NCBI GenBank assembly: GCA_034664395.1
Contig: JAXDHQ010000157.1
Location: forward strand, 1 to 44,623
From: JAOPZW01 sp034664395
Lineage (GTDB): Bacteria; Actinomycetota; Thermoleophilia; Solirubrobacterales; Solirubrobacteraceae
DNA length: 44,623 bases
Direction of reading: 5' to 3'
Under the pieces are notes generated by a model, which saw only the letters and a list, made by a program, of their open reading frames with translations, made no database searches and was not told the DNA's origin. The position numbers and the translations under genes were made by a program. Shown here piece by piece: positions 16,521 to 24,926 of this stretch. The stretch's first letter is position 1; each line of letters begins with the position of its first letter.

Positions 16521-17195
16521 TCAGAGCTCGTCCTCCAAGCGCAGCGTGGCGATCGTCGCCCGGATGTGGTCGTGGACCTCGGTCGGGCTGCGCGTGCCGT
16601 CGAAGCGCTTGAGCAGGCCGCGCTCCTCGTAGAACGGCACGAGCTGGGCGGTCTGGGCGTGGTAGACCTCGAGCCGCTTGCGGATCGTCTCCTCGCGATC
16701 GTCGTCGCGCTGGACCAGCCGCGAGCCGTCCTGGTCGCAGACGCCGTCGCGCTTGGGAGGATCGGTGTGGACGTTGTAGACGTGGCCGGCCTTGGTGCAG
16801 ACGCGCCGCCCGGAGAGGCGGCGGACGATCTCGTCGTCGGGCGCGTGGATGCACAGGACGGCGGTGAGCTGGCGCTCCAGGCGCGCGAGCGCCTGCTCGA
16901 GCGCGCTGGCCTGCTCGGCCGTGCGCGGGAAGCCGTCGAGCAGGAAGCCGTCCTGCGCGGCGGCGCTCTCGACCTCCTCGAGGATCACGGCGATGATCAC
17001 CTCGTCGGGCACGAGGTCGCCCTTGTCCATGTAGGCCTTGGCCTTCTGGCCGAGCTCGGTGCCCTCCTTGACCGCCTTGCGCAGGATGTCGCCGGTGGCG
17101 ATGTAGGCGACCTCGAAGTCCTCCTGCAGGCGCCCGGCCTGGGTGCCCTTGCCGGCGCCGGGCGGGCCGAGGAGGATGAGATTGAGCTCAGACAC
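16521..17195 (-). CDS. adk: Adenylate kinase
   Basis: Adenylate kinase interconverts ATP + AMP and 2 ADP. The start is set at GTG 17195 (VSELNLILLG) because the P-loop GPPGAGKGT then falls at residues 10-18, as in the family; the product is 224 residues. An in-frame ATG at 17255 would add 20 residues without similarity to known N-termini, but neither start has a clear ribosome site. AMP-binding TGDILR (34-39) and the LID arginines are present. The LID holds Cys133, Cys153 and Asp156, as in zinc-binding Gram-positive enzymes. The usual second Cys is replaced (CTKAGH), leaving His138 as the nearest possible fourth ligand, so metal binding is uncertain. Confidence 0.95.
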   Translation of the reverse strand: MSELNLILLGPPGAGKGTQAGRLQEDFEVAYIATGDILRKAVKEGTELGQKAKAYMDKGDLVPDEVIIAVILEEVESAAAQDGFLLDGFPRTAEQASALEQALARLERQLTAVLCIHAPDDEIVRRLSGRRVCTKAGHVYNVHTDPPKRDGVCDQDGSRLVQRDDDREETIRKRLEVYHAQTAQLVPFYEERGLLKRFDGTRSPTEVHDHIRATIATLRLEDEL

Positions 17196-17270
17196 GGTCG
17201 ATACAGGCGAGTTCGCGTGGACTTCCGAACGGCGCAAGAAGCGAGAGCCGGGCATCGGAAGGCGGGAACC

Positions 17271-18542
17271 CTACTTCAAGAAGCCTTCGTAGTTGCGCAT
17301 CATCAACTGGGCCTCGAGCTGTTTCATCGTGTCGAGGGCCACGCCGACCACGATCAGCAGCGAGGTGCCGCCGAAGAAGAAGTTGGCGCTGGTCTGGTTG
17401 ATGAGGATCGTCGGCAGCGCGGCCACGGCGGCCAGGTACAGGGCGCCGGGGAACGTCAGGCGCGCGAGGATGCGATCCAGGAACTCCGCCGTCGGGCGCC
17501 CCGGGCGCACGCCCGGGATGAAGCCGCCGTACTTCTTGAGGTTGTCGGCCTGGTCGATCGGGTTGAAGGTGATCGCCGTGTAGAAGTAGGTGAAGACGAT
17601 GATGAACACCGTCTCGCCCACGAGGTACGGCCAGTTGCTGGGACTGAAGAAGGTCGAGATGCTGCGCGCCCAGGGCTGGTTGATGAGCTGGCCGACCGTC
17701 GGCGGGAAGGCCATGATCGAGGCGGCGAAGATGACCGGGATGACGCCGGCCATGTTCACGCGCAGCGGCAGGTAGGTCTGGCCGCCGGCGCTCATGCGCC
17801 GCCCGATGACGCGCTTGGCGTACTGGACCGGGATCCGGCGCTGCCCCTCCTGGATGAAGACGACCGCCGCGATGACCGCGAGGGCCAGGAACGGCATCAT
17901 GACCTTGAAGACCTGGTCGGAGTTCGTCCACCACGCCTGGACCCCGGTGGGGAAGCGCGAGACGATCGAGGCGAAGATCATCAGCGAGATGCCGTTGCCG
18001 ATGCCGCGCTGGGTGATGAGCTCGCCCATCCACATCAGCAGCACGGTGCCCGCGGTCAGCGAGATGACGATCAGGAAGACGTGCGGCGCGTCGAAGCTGG
18101 GGATGATCGGCTGCCCGGCGCTCGCGGAGAAGCTCCTGAACAGGAAGACGTAGCCGATCGACTGCGCGAACGCGAGGCCGACGGTGAGGTAGCGCGTGTA
18201 CTGCGTGATGCGCGCCTGGCCGACCTCGCCCTCCTTCTGCAGCTTCTCCAGCGACGGCACGACGACCACCAGGAGCTGCAGGATGATCGACGCGGTGATG
18301 TAGGGCATGATGCCCAGCGCGAAGAGCGCGATCCGCGACAGCCCGCCGCCGCTGAACGTGTTCAGCAGGTTGAGGATTCCGCCGCCGCCGAACTGCTGCT
18401 GGACCGCCTCGACCGCCTTGGTGTCGATGCCCGGCACCGGGATGTGCGAGCCGAACCGGTAGAGCGCGAGCAGCAGCGCCGTGAAGGCCAGCTTCTTGCG
18501 GATCTCACCGACCGTGAAGGCGCTGAGGATCGTCGACAGCAT
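17271..18542 (-). CDS. secY: Preprotein translocase subunit SecY
   Basis: SecY is the ten-helix channel through which secreted and membrane proteins cross the cytoplasmic membrane, in complex with SecE and SecG. The product is 423 residues. TM1 is preceded by KLAFTALLLALYRFGSHIPV; the plug-containing region (FSGGGLSRIALFALGIMPYI), the cytosolic loop with GQARITQYTRY, and the late loop VRPGRPTAEFLDRI near residue 345 are all recognisable. It starts 12 nt after rplO, as in spc operons generally. Confidence 0.97.
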   Translation of the reverse strand: MLSTILSAFTVGEIRKKLAFTALLLALYRFGSHIPVPGIDTKAVEAVQQQFGGGGILNLLNTFSGGGLSRIALFALGIMPYITASIILQLLVVVVPSLEKLQKEGEVGQARITQYTRYLTVGLAFAQSIGYVFLFRSFSASAGQPIIPSFDAPHVFLIVISLTAGTVLLMWMGELITQRGIGNGISLMIFASIVSRFPTGVQAWWTNSDQVFKVMMPFLALAVIAAVVFIQEGQRRIPVQYAKRVIGRRMSAGGQTYLPLRVNMAGVIPVIFAASIMAFPPTVGQLINQPWARSISTFFSPSNWPYLVGETVFIIVFTYFYTAITFNPIDQADNLKKYGGFIPGVRPGRPTAEFLDRILARLTFPGALYLAAVAALPTILINQTSANFFFGGTSLLIVVGVALDTMKQLEAQLMMRNYEGFLK

Positions 18543-18554
18543 GGCCGACGGAGG

Positions 18555-19061
18555 TTACTCGACGATCGTGCAGGTACCGCCGGCGGCCTCGATGGCCTCG
18601 CGGGCGGCCGCGCTGAACTTGTGGGCGTGGACGGTCAGCGGCTTGGAGAGCTCGCCCTTGGCCAGGACCTTGACCGGCACGCCCTTGCGGGTGCCCAGGC
18701 CCTTGTCGCGCATCGCGTCGAGCGTCACCTCGTCGCCCTTCTCGAAGCGCGCCTCGAGGTCCTTGACGTTGACCGCCTGCGTGTGCGTGCGGAACGGCTC
18801 GAAGGGCATCGACTTCTTCATGTGCGGGCCGCGCAGCTTGCGCATGCGCATGTGGATCGGCATCTGGCCGCCCTCGAAGCGCGTGCGGTCCTTGGCGCCC
18901 GAGCGCGAGCCGTAGCCCTTCTGGCCGCGACCCGAGGTCTTGCCCGTGCCCGAGCCCTCCCCGCGGCCGACGCGCTTGCGCGGCCTGCGGCTGCCGGGAG
19001 CCGGCTTGAGCGTGTGCAGCCCGAAGTCCGAGCCGTTCGTCGTGTCCTTCTCGTCAGTCAT
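18555..19061 (-). CDS. rplO: 50S ribosomal protein L15
   Basis: L15 binds 23S rRNA late in 50S assembly. The product is 168 residues, slightly longer than usual because of an acidic N-terminal lead (MTDEKDTTNGSDFGLHTLKP) before the conserved GSRRPRKRVGRGEGSGTGKT and SGRGQKGYGSRSG. The C-terminal domain ends AAREAIEAAGGTCTIVE. The start ATG lies inside the end of rpmD (8-nt overlap, ATGACTGA), which supports translational coupling and the chosen start. Confidence 0.97.
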   Translation of the reverse strand: MTDEKDTTNGSDFGLHTLKPAPGSRRPRKRVGRGEGSGTGKTSGRGQKGYGSRSGAKDRTRFEGGQMPIHMRMRKLRGPHMKKSMPFEPFRTHTQAVNVKDLEARFEKGDEVTLDAMRDKGLGTRKGVPVKVLAKGELSKPLTVHAHKFSAAAREAIEAAGGTCTIVE

Positions 19062-19221
19062 CGATCCTCACCAGGTGTCGGACGCGGTGCACCATGCCGC
19101 GCGCCTGCGGCGTGTCCTTGACGTCGACCGTCTGGCCGATCTTGCGCAGTCCGAGGGAGCGCAACGTGTCGAGCTGGCGCTGGTTGGCACCGTTCTTGCT
19201 CTTGACCTGCGTCACCTTCAC
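19054..19221 (-). CDS. rpmD: 50S ribosomal protein L30
   Basis: This is a 55-residue protein read directly from the minus strand, from GTG 19221: MKVTQVKSKNGANQRQLDTL, then LRKIGQTVDVKDTPQARGMV and the end VRHLVRID D. This is the standard short bacterial L30. It overlaps rpsE by 4 nt (GTGA) at its start and rplO by 8 nt at its end, so all three cistrons are tightly coupled. Confidence 0.97.
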   Translation of the reverse strand: MKVTQVKSKNGANQRQLDTLRSLGLRKIGQTVDVKDTPQARGMVHRVRHLVRIDD

Positions 19222-19943
19222 GACTCCGCTCCCTCCTGGGGCTCTGCGGCGGCCTCGGGCTCGGCGGCGGCCTCGGGCTCGGCGGCAGCCTCGGGCTCGG
19301 CGGCAGCCTCGGGCTCGGCCTCGGCCACCGCGGCCGTCGTGGGGGCGCCGCCGTTGCCGTTGGACTCGGCCGGCACGGCCTCCTCCGCCGGCGCGGCGCT
19401 CAGCGTCTCGGCGGCGAGCTTGTCGCCGCCCAGGCCCAGGACGCGATCGATCGACAGGCCGCGCAGCTCGGCGACCTCCTCGGGGCGGCGCAGGCCCTGC
19501 AGGCCCGCGACCGTCGCCTTGACGAGGTTGATCGGGTTCTGCGAGCCCAGCGACTTGCTGAGGATGTCGTGGATCCCCGCGAGCTCAAGCACCGCGCGCA
19601 CGCCGCCGCCGGCGATGACGCCGGTACCCGGCGAGGCGGGCTTGAGGAACACGCGGCCGGAGCCGAAGATGCCCATCGTCTGGTGGGTGATGGTCGAGCC
19701 GTGCTTGGGCACGCGGAAGAGGTTCTTCTTGGCCCGCTCGACGCCCTTCTGGATCGCCAGCGGGACCTCGTTGGCCTTGCCGTAGCCGACGCCGACGACC
19801 TCCTTCTCGTCGCCGACGACCACGAGGGCCGTGAACGAGAAGCGCCGGCCGCCCTTGACGACCTTGGCCACGCGGTTGATCTCGACGACCCGCTCCTGCA
19901 GGTCCAGCCCCGCGGGGCTCACCGAACGGTCGATGCCGTTCAT
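19218..19943 (-). CDS. rpsE: 30S ribosomal protein S5 with acidic repeat tail
   Basis: S5 acts in 30S fidelity and, with S3 and S4, forms the mRNA entry channel. The start ATG 19943 gives 241 residues and overlaps rplR by 4 nt (ATGA). The N-terminal double-stranded-RNA-binding domain (LQERVVEINRVAKVVKGGRR) and the C-terminal domain (GSQNPINLVKATVAGL) are normal up to about residue 178. About 60 residues of low-complexity Ala/Glu/Pro sequence follow, ending in four EPEAAA units encoded by 18-nt tandem repeats. The tail has no counterpart in the E. coli protein (about 166 residues). Function of the tail is unknown. Confidence 0.96.
   Translation of the reverse strand: MNGIDRSVSPAGLDLQERVVEINRVAKVVKGGRRFSFTALVVVGDEKEVVGVGYGKANEVPLAIQKGVERAKKNLFRVPKHGSTITHQTMGIFGSGRVFLKPASPGTGVIAGGGVRAVLELAGIHDILSKSLGSQNPINLVKATVAGLQGLRRPEEVAELRGLSIDRVLGLGGDKLAAETLSAAPAEEAVPAESNGNGGAPTTAAVAEAEPEAAAEPEAAAEPEAAAEPEAAAEPQEGAES
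19246..19317. repeat. Four 18-nt tandem repeats in the S5 tail
   Basis: Four consecutive units of GCGGCGGCCTCGGGCTCG (units 3 and 4 with one G-to-A change) occupy 19246-19263, 19264-19281, 19282-19299 and 19300-19317 on the plus strand. On the coding strand each unit encodes Glu-Pro-Glu-Ala-Ala-Ala in register. Copy number could vary by slippage without shifting the frame. Confidence 0.9.
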
Positions 19944-20293
19944 ACCTTCAAGCCTCCTTCGCGCACGCCGTCGGCGAACGCCTTCACCTTGCCGTGGTAG
20001 CGATAGCCGCCGCGATCGAACACGGCGGACTCGATCCCAGCCTCCTTGGCGCGCTCGGCCAGCCGCTCGCCGGCCTTGGCGGCCTGCTCCATCGGCTTCA
20101 GGCCGCGCAGGTCGCTCTCCGTCCACGCCACCGACGCCAGCGTGCGACCGCTGAGGTCGTCGACGAGCTGGGCGTGGATGCCGCGGTTGGAGCGGAACAC
20201 CGACACGCGCGGACGCTCGGCGCTGCCGATGATCTTCGCCCGGACGCGACGGCGCCGCTTGAGGCGGGTCTGGGGCTTGGAGAGGACGGTCAT
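19940..20293 (-). CDS. rplR: 50S ribosomal protein L18
   Basis: L18 carries 5S rRNA into the 50S central protuberance with L5. The product is 117 residues: a basic N-terminus (KPQTRLKRRRRVRAKIIG), then ERPRVSVFRSNRGIHAQLVD and the C-terminal FDRGGYRYHGKVKAFADGVR. It overlaps rplF at its start and rpsE at its end by 4 nt each. Confidence 0.98.
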   Translation of the reverse strand: MTVLSKPQTRLKRRRRVRAKIIGSAERPRVSVFRSNRGIHAQLVDDLSGRTLASVAWTESDLRGLKPMEQAAKAGERLAERAKEAGIESAVFDRGGYRYHGKVKAFADGVREGGLKV

Positions 20294-20823
20294 GCGCGCT
20301 TGCCCACCTTCCGGGCAACGTGCTCGCCCTCATAGCGGATGCCCTTGCCCTTGTAGGGCTCCGGCGGCCGCTGCTTGCGGATGTAGGCGGCCATCTCGCC
20401 CACCTGCTGCTTGGAGATGCCGCGGACCACGACACGCGTGGGCTGGGGCACCTCGAACTCGATGCCGTCGGGCGCCTTGACCGCCACCGCGTGCGAGTAG
20501 CCGAGCGCCAGCTCGAGGTCGCGGCCCTTGAGCACGGCGCGGTAGCCGACGCCCTGGATCTCGAGGCGCTTCTCGAAGCCGTTGGTCACGCCCTCGACCA
20601 TGTTGGCGACCAGCGAGCGGGTCAGCCCGTGCAGGGCGCGGTGCTCGCCGCGGTCGGTCGGGCGCTTGACGAGGAGCTCCTCGCCCTCCTGCTCGACGGC
20701 GATGTCGCGCGGGATGCGCTCCTGCAGCTCGCCCTTGGGGCCGTTGACGGTGACGCGCTCGGGCTCGATCGCGACGGTCACGCCCGAGGGCAGCGGGATG
20801 GGCTTGCGGCCGATACGGGACAT
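20290..20823 (-). CDS. rplF: 50S ribosomal protein L6
   Basis: L6 lies near the sarcin-ricin loop and the factor-binding site. The 177-residue product has the two repeated alpha/beta domains. It starts MSRIGRKPIPLPSGVTVAIE and the conserved C-terminal signature is PEPYKGKGIRYEGE. It is 6 nt downstream of rpsH and overlaps rplR by 4 nt. Confidence 0.98.
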   Translation of the reverse strand: MSRIGRKPIPLPSGVTVAIEPERVTVNGPKGELQERIPRDIAVEQEGEELLVKRPTDRGEHRALHGLTRSLVANMVEGVTNGFEKRLEIQGVGYRAVLKGRDLELALGYSHAVAVKAPDGIEFEVPQPTRVVVRGISKQQVGEMAAYIRKQRPPEPYKGKGIRYEGEHVARKVGKRA

Positions 20824-20829
20824 CCGGAC

Positions 20830-21237
20830 CTACCAGACGTGCGCGACGACTTCGCCGCCGACGCCCGCATCGCGGGCCTCGTGGCCGGTCATCACGCCTC
20901 GGGACGTGGAGACGATCGCAGTGCCCATGCCGCCCTGCACCTTGGGGATCTCGGTGTGGCCGACGTAGTGGCGCTGGCCCGGACGCGAGACGCGCTTGAG
21001 GCCGCTGATCGCCGAGCGGCGGTCGTCGGTGTACTTGAGCGTCACGCGGATGAGCTCGGCGGGGCGGTCGGCCGTGGGCGCCTCGAGCGCGAAGTCGCGG
21101 ATGTAGCCCTGCTCCTTGAGGATGCGGGCCATCTCGCGCTTCAGGCGGCTGGACGGGATCAGGACCTCGGAGTGCGCGGCGGTGATGCCGTTGCGCACCC
21201 GCGTGAGGAAGTCGGCGACGGGGTCGGTCATGGACAT
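20830..21237 (-). CDS. rpsH: 30S ribosomal protein S8
   Basis: S8 binds helix 21 of 16S rRNA and in many bacteria is the translational repressor of the spc operon. The product is 135 residues: MSMTDPVADFLTRVRNGITA at the start and the C-terminal GTAIVSTSRGVMTGHEARDA signature. Two in-frame ATGs (21237 and 21231) are possible; the first is used here by analogy with family N-termini. It lies 7 nt after the S14 gene. Confidence 0.97.
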   Translation of the reverse strand: MSMTDPVADFLTRVRNGITAAHSEVLIPSSRLKREMARILKEQGYIRDFALEAPTADRPAELIRVTLKYTDDRRSAISGLKRVSRPGQRHYVGHTEIPKVQGGMGTAIVSTSRGVMTGHEARDAGVGGEVVAHVW

Positions 21238-21244
21238 GCTGTGA

Positions 21245-21430
21245 TTACCAGGAGCTCTTGGTCATGCCGGGGATGTAGCCCTCGTGCGCGAGCTCGCGCA
21301 GGCAGATGCGACACACCCCGAACTTCTTGTAGACCGCGCGCGAGCGACCGCAGCGGCGGCACCGCGTGTACGCGCGGGTCTTGTACTTCGCGGGGCGCAT
21401 CTGGCGCACGCGCTGGGACGTCTTGGCCAT
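21245..21430 (-). CDS. rpsZ: 30S ribosomal protein S14 type Z
   Basis: This is the 61-residue zinc-binding short form of S14, with Cys24, Cys27, Cys40 and Cys43 (CRRC, then CRIC). The C-terminus LAHEGYIPGMTKSSW is that of type Z proteins. It sits between rplE and rpsH, the spc position. S4 and L36 in this window are also zinc-binding forms, so this strain's ribosome probably uses noticeable zinc. Confidence 0.97.
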   Translation of the reverse strand: MAKTSQRVRQMRPAKYKTRAYTRCRRCGRSRAVYKKFGVCRICLRELAHEGYIPGMTKSSW

Positions 21431-21433
21431 GCG

Positions 21434-22018
21434 TCAGGCCTCCTCGGACACGGTCTCGGGCTGGGCGAAGGGATTGCCGTCACGGCTGAACGGCATGCCG
21501 AAGGCCTCGAGGAGGGCGTAGGCCTCCGCGTCGGTCTCGGCGCTGGTCGTGATGGTCACGTCGAGCCCCCGCACCGTGTCGACCGCGTCGTAGTCGATCT
21601 CGGGGAAGATGATCTGCTCGCGCACGCCCAGGGAGTAGTTGCCGCGGCCGTCGAACGACGTCGGCTTGAGCCCGCGGAAGTCGCGGATCCGGGGGATGGC
21701 GATGGTCATCAGGCGGTCGAGGAACTCGTAGGCGCGCTCGCGGCGCAGCGTCACCGAGATGCCGACCGGCATGCCCTCGCGGACCTTGAACTGGGCGATG
21801 GACTTGCGCGCGCGCCGGACGCTGGGCTTCTGCCCGGCGATCGTGGCGAGCTGCTCGGTGGCGGCGTCGAGGACCTTGGAGTCCTGCTTGCCCTCGCCGA
21901 CGCCCATGTTGAGCGTGATCTTCTCGATCCGCGGAGCCTGCATCGGGGTCGTGTAAGCGAACCGCTCGATGAGCTGCTGGCGGATCTCCTCGTTGTAGCG
22001 TTCCTTGAGGCGGGCCAT
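21434..22018 (-). CDS. rplE: 50S ribosomal protein L5
   Basis: L5 binds 5S rRNA in the central protuberance and forms a bridge to S13. The product is 194 residues: MARLKERYNEEIRQQL at the start, the conserved PRIEKITLNMGVGEGKQDSK block, and FPEIDYDAVDTVRGLDVTIT near the C-terminus. About ten extra residues rich in Glu and Pro end the protein. It lies 5 nt after rplX. Confidence 0.98.
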   Translation of the reverse strand: MARLKERYNEEIRQQLIERFAYTTPMQAPRIEKITLNMGVGEGKQDSKVLDAATEQLATIAGQKPSVRRARKSIAQFKVREGMPVGISVTLRRERAYEFLDRLMTIAIPRIRDFRGLKPTSFDGRGNYSLGVREQIIFPEIDYDAVDTVRGLDVTITTSAETDAEAYALLEAFGMPFSRDGNPFAQPETVSEEA

Positions 22019-22023
22019 GGCGA

Positions 22024-22356
22024 TCAGTCCAGCTTGCTCTGCGACCGCCGCGTGACGCGCATGCGCTGCCCGTCCTCGCGGCTGATGCCGACCCGTGTGG
22101 GCTTCTTGTCCTTGGGGTCGATGAGCATGACGTTGGAGATGTGGATCGGGCCTTCCTTCTCGATCACCCCGCCGATGGTCTCCGCACGCTGCGCGTTGGG
22201 GACCTGCATCGGGCGCTGGTGTCGCTTGATGATGTTCAGACCCTCGACGAAGACCCTCGACTTCTTGGGGTCCACGCGCAGGACGCGACCGGTCTTGCCG
22301 CGGTCCTTGCCGCTGATGACGACGACCTGGTCGTCGCGGCGGATCTTGGCAGCCAT
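22024..22356 (-). CDS. rplX: 50S ribosomal protein L24
   Basis: L24 starts 50S assembly by binding domain I of 23S rRNA. The start ATG 22356 (MAAKIRRDDQVVVISGKDRG) gives 110 residues and fits the KOW-motif N-terminus. A longer open frame upstream is only read-through into rplN antisense composition and was not used. The gene begins 1 nt after the rplN stop. Confidence 0.97.
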   Translation of the reverse strand: MAAKIRRDDQVVVISGKDRGKTGRVLRVDPKKSRVFVEGLNIIKRHQRPMQVPNAQRAETIGGVIEKEGPIHISNVMLIDPKDKKPTRVGISREDGQRMRVTRRSQSKLD

Positions 22357-22357
22357 G

Positions 22358-22726
22358 CTAGAGCACCTCCGGCGCGAGCGACACGATGCGCATGAAGCCG
22401 CGCTCGCGCAGCTCGCGCGCGACCGGGCCGAAGATGCGCGTGCCGCGCGGGGCATTCTGGGCGTCGATGATGACCGCGGCGTTCTCGTCGAAGGCGATGT
22501 AGGTGCCGTCCTCGCGCCCGAACTCCTTCTTCGTGCGCACGACCACGGCCTTGACGACCTCGCCCTTCTTGACCGTCCCCTGCGGGTTGGCCTGCTTGAC
22601 GGTCGCGGTGATGATGTCGCCGATCCCGGCGTAGCGCCGGCGCGAGCCGCCCTGCACGCGGATGCACAGGATCTCGCGGGCGCCGGTGTTGTCGGCGACC
22701 TTGAGGCGTGTCTCGTTCTGGATCAC
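22358..22726 (-). CDS. rplN: 50S ribosomal protein L14
   Basis: L14 lies at the subunit interface, forming a bridge to 16S helix 14. The product is the standard 122 residues, MIQNETRLKVADNTGAREIL to the C-terminal FMRIVSLAPEVL. The start overlaps the end of rpsQ by 4 nt (ATGA type), which matches the coupling pattern of the operon. Confidence 0.98.
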   Translation of the reverse strand: MIQNETRLKVADNTGAREILCIRVQGGSRRRYAGIGDIITATVKQANPQGTVKKGEVVKAVVVRTKKEFGREDGTYIAFDENAAVIIDAQNAPRGTRIFGPVARELRERGFMRIVSLAPEVL

Positions 22727-23382
22727 TTCGCGCGCTCCAGGACCTCGACCAGGCGCCAGCGCTTGGTGGCGCTCATCGGGCGCGACTCGACGACGCGGAC
22801 GAGGTCGCCCTCGTTGGCGTCGTTGCTCTCGTCGTGCGCGTGCAGCGTCGACGACGAGCGGACGATCTTCTGGTAGCGACGGTGGCGGCGGGCCGTGTCG
22901 ATGCGCACGGTGATCGTCTTGTCGGCCTTGTCGGAGACGACGCGGCCCAGGCGCACCTTCGGGGCGCCGGTGCCGTGCTCGGCGGGCGGCGTGCCCTCGC
23001 CAGGCGTGCCGGCGGCGCGCTTCTTCTCGCGCTCGCTAATACGGCGGCGACGGCGGGCGGCGGCCTTCTCCGCACGCAGCGCGGCGCGCTCCTCGGGCGT
23101 CGCCCCGCGGCGCTTGCCGCGACGCGAGCGGGCCGCGGCGCGGCGCTCCTCGCGCGTGGCGGGCGGAGCCGGCGGCGCGGCTGGCGCGGCCTCGGCGGCG
23201 GGTGCCGCCTCGGCGGGCGCGTCGGCCTCGGCCGGCTCCTCGGCCGGGGCCTCCGGCGCGGCCTCCTCGGCCGCGGCCTCGGGCTCGCTCACGGGCGCCG
23301 CCTCGACGGCGTCGGGGGCGTCGGTCGCCTCGGCCTGCGCCTCGGTCGTCTCGGGGTTCTCGGGATGCTCCTGGTCAGCCAT
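22723..23382 (-). CDS. rpsQ: 30S ribosomal protein S17 with ~140-residue N-terminal extension
   Basis: S17 binds 16S rRNA in the 30S body. The usual S17 core, here about 78 residues, begins at residue 142 (KVRLGRVVSDKADKTITVRI) and ends ATKRWRLVEVLERAK. It is preceded by an acidic Ala/Pro/Glu-rich segment (residues 1-75) and a strongly basic segment (residues 76-125, many Arg/Lys). The extension is in frame, begins at ATG 23382 just 2 nt after rpmC, and no good internal start is seen at the core. The total of 219 residues is about two and a half times the usual size. The role of the extension is unknown. Confidence 0.93.
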   Translation of the reverse strand: MADQEHPENPETTEAQAEATDAPDAVEAAPVSEPEAAAEEAAPEAPAEEPAEADAPAEAAPAAEAAPAAPPAPPATREERRAAARSRRGKRRGATPEERAALRAEKAAARRRRRISEREKKRAAGTPGEGTPPAEHGTGAPKVRLGRVVSDKADKTITVRIDTARRHRRYQKIVRSSSTLHAHDESNDANEGDLVRVVESRPMSATKRWRLVEVLERAK

Positions 23383-23384
23383 GC

Positions 23385-23591
23385 CTATCGAATCGCATTC
23401 GTGTCGATGCCGCGCTCGCGGGCGACCGTCAGGGCGCGAGCGAGATCGCGCTTGGCGGTGCCGACGCCGGCCGTGTTCTCGAGCTCGCCGGTGGCGAGCT
23501 GGAAGCGCAGGCCGAAGACGTCGCGGCGGGCAGTCTTGATGTGCTCGGCGAGCTCCTCGTCGCCGAGGTCGCGCAGCTCCTTGGCGTCCAT
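23385..23591 (-). CDS. rpmC: 50S ribosomal protein L29
   Basis: L29 lies beside the nascent-chain exit, next to the trigger-factor and SRP docking site. It is a 68-residue two-helix protein starting MDAKELRDLGDEELAEHIKT, with FGLRFQLATGELENTAGVGT as the conserved turn region. Its ATG shares one base with the rplP stop (TGATG), so rplP and rpmC are translationally coupled. Confidence 0.97.
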   Translation of the reverse strand: MDAKELRDLGDEELAEHIKTARRDVFGLRFQLATGELENTAGVGTAKRDLARALTVARERGIDTNAIR

Positions 23592-24004
23592 CACGCCTCC
23601 TCGCGCAGGACGAACTTCGTCTTCACCGGCAGCTTGCGCCCGGCCAGGCGGATGGCCTCGCGGGCGAGCGGCTCGGGCACGCCGGCCAGCTCGAACATCA
23701 CGCGCCCGGGCTTGACCACGCAGACCCAGCCCTCGGGCGAGCCCTTGCCCGAGCCCATGCGGGTCTCGGCGGGCTTCTTGGTGAAGCTCTTGTCGGGGAA
23801 GACGTTGATCCAGACCTTGCCGCCACGCTTGATCTTGCGGGTCATGGCGATACGGGCGGCCTCGATCTGGCGGTTGGTCAGCCAGCCGGCCTCGAGCGTC
23901 TTGAGGCCGTACTCGCCGAACTGCACGGTCGTCTGCCCGCGGGACAGCCCGCCGCGCCGGCCACGATGGACCTTGCGGTGCTTGACGCGCTTGGGGGACA
24001 GCAT
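23591..24004 (-). CDS. rplP: 50S ribosomal protein L16
   Basis: L16 contacts A-site tRNA and is added late in 50S assembly. The product is the standard 137 residues, MLSPKRVKHRKVHRGRRGGL, with KVWINVFPDKSFTKKPAETR and GSGKGSPEGWVCVVKPGRVM as signatures. It starts 2 nt after rpsC. The conserved Arg in the PAETRMG loop, the site hydroxylated in some bacteria, is present. Confidence 0.98.
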   Translation of the reverse strand: MLSPKRVKHRKVHRGRRGGLSRGQTTVQFGEYGLKTLEAGWLTNRQIEAARIAMTRKIKRGGKVWINVFPDKSFTKKPAETRMGSGKGSPEGWVCVVKPGRVMFELAGVPEPLAREAIRLAGRKLPVKTKFVLREEA

Positions 24005-24006
24005 CG

Positions 24007-24921
<915 letters not shown>

Positions 24922-24926
24922 GCTTC

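Noticed and set aside
17196..17255. ATG 17255 as start of adk
   Set aside because: It adds 20 residues unlike known adenylate kinases before the P-loop; kept as an alternative only.
16263..19121. Very long open frame on the plus strand (over 900 codons) opposite secY, adk and rplO
   Set aside because: It is antisense to well-identified genes, has Arg/Asp/Glu/Leu-biased low-information sequence and no family motif; GC-rich DNA gives such frames by default.
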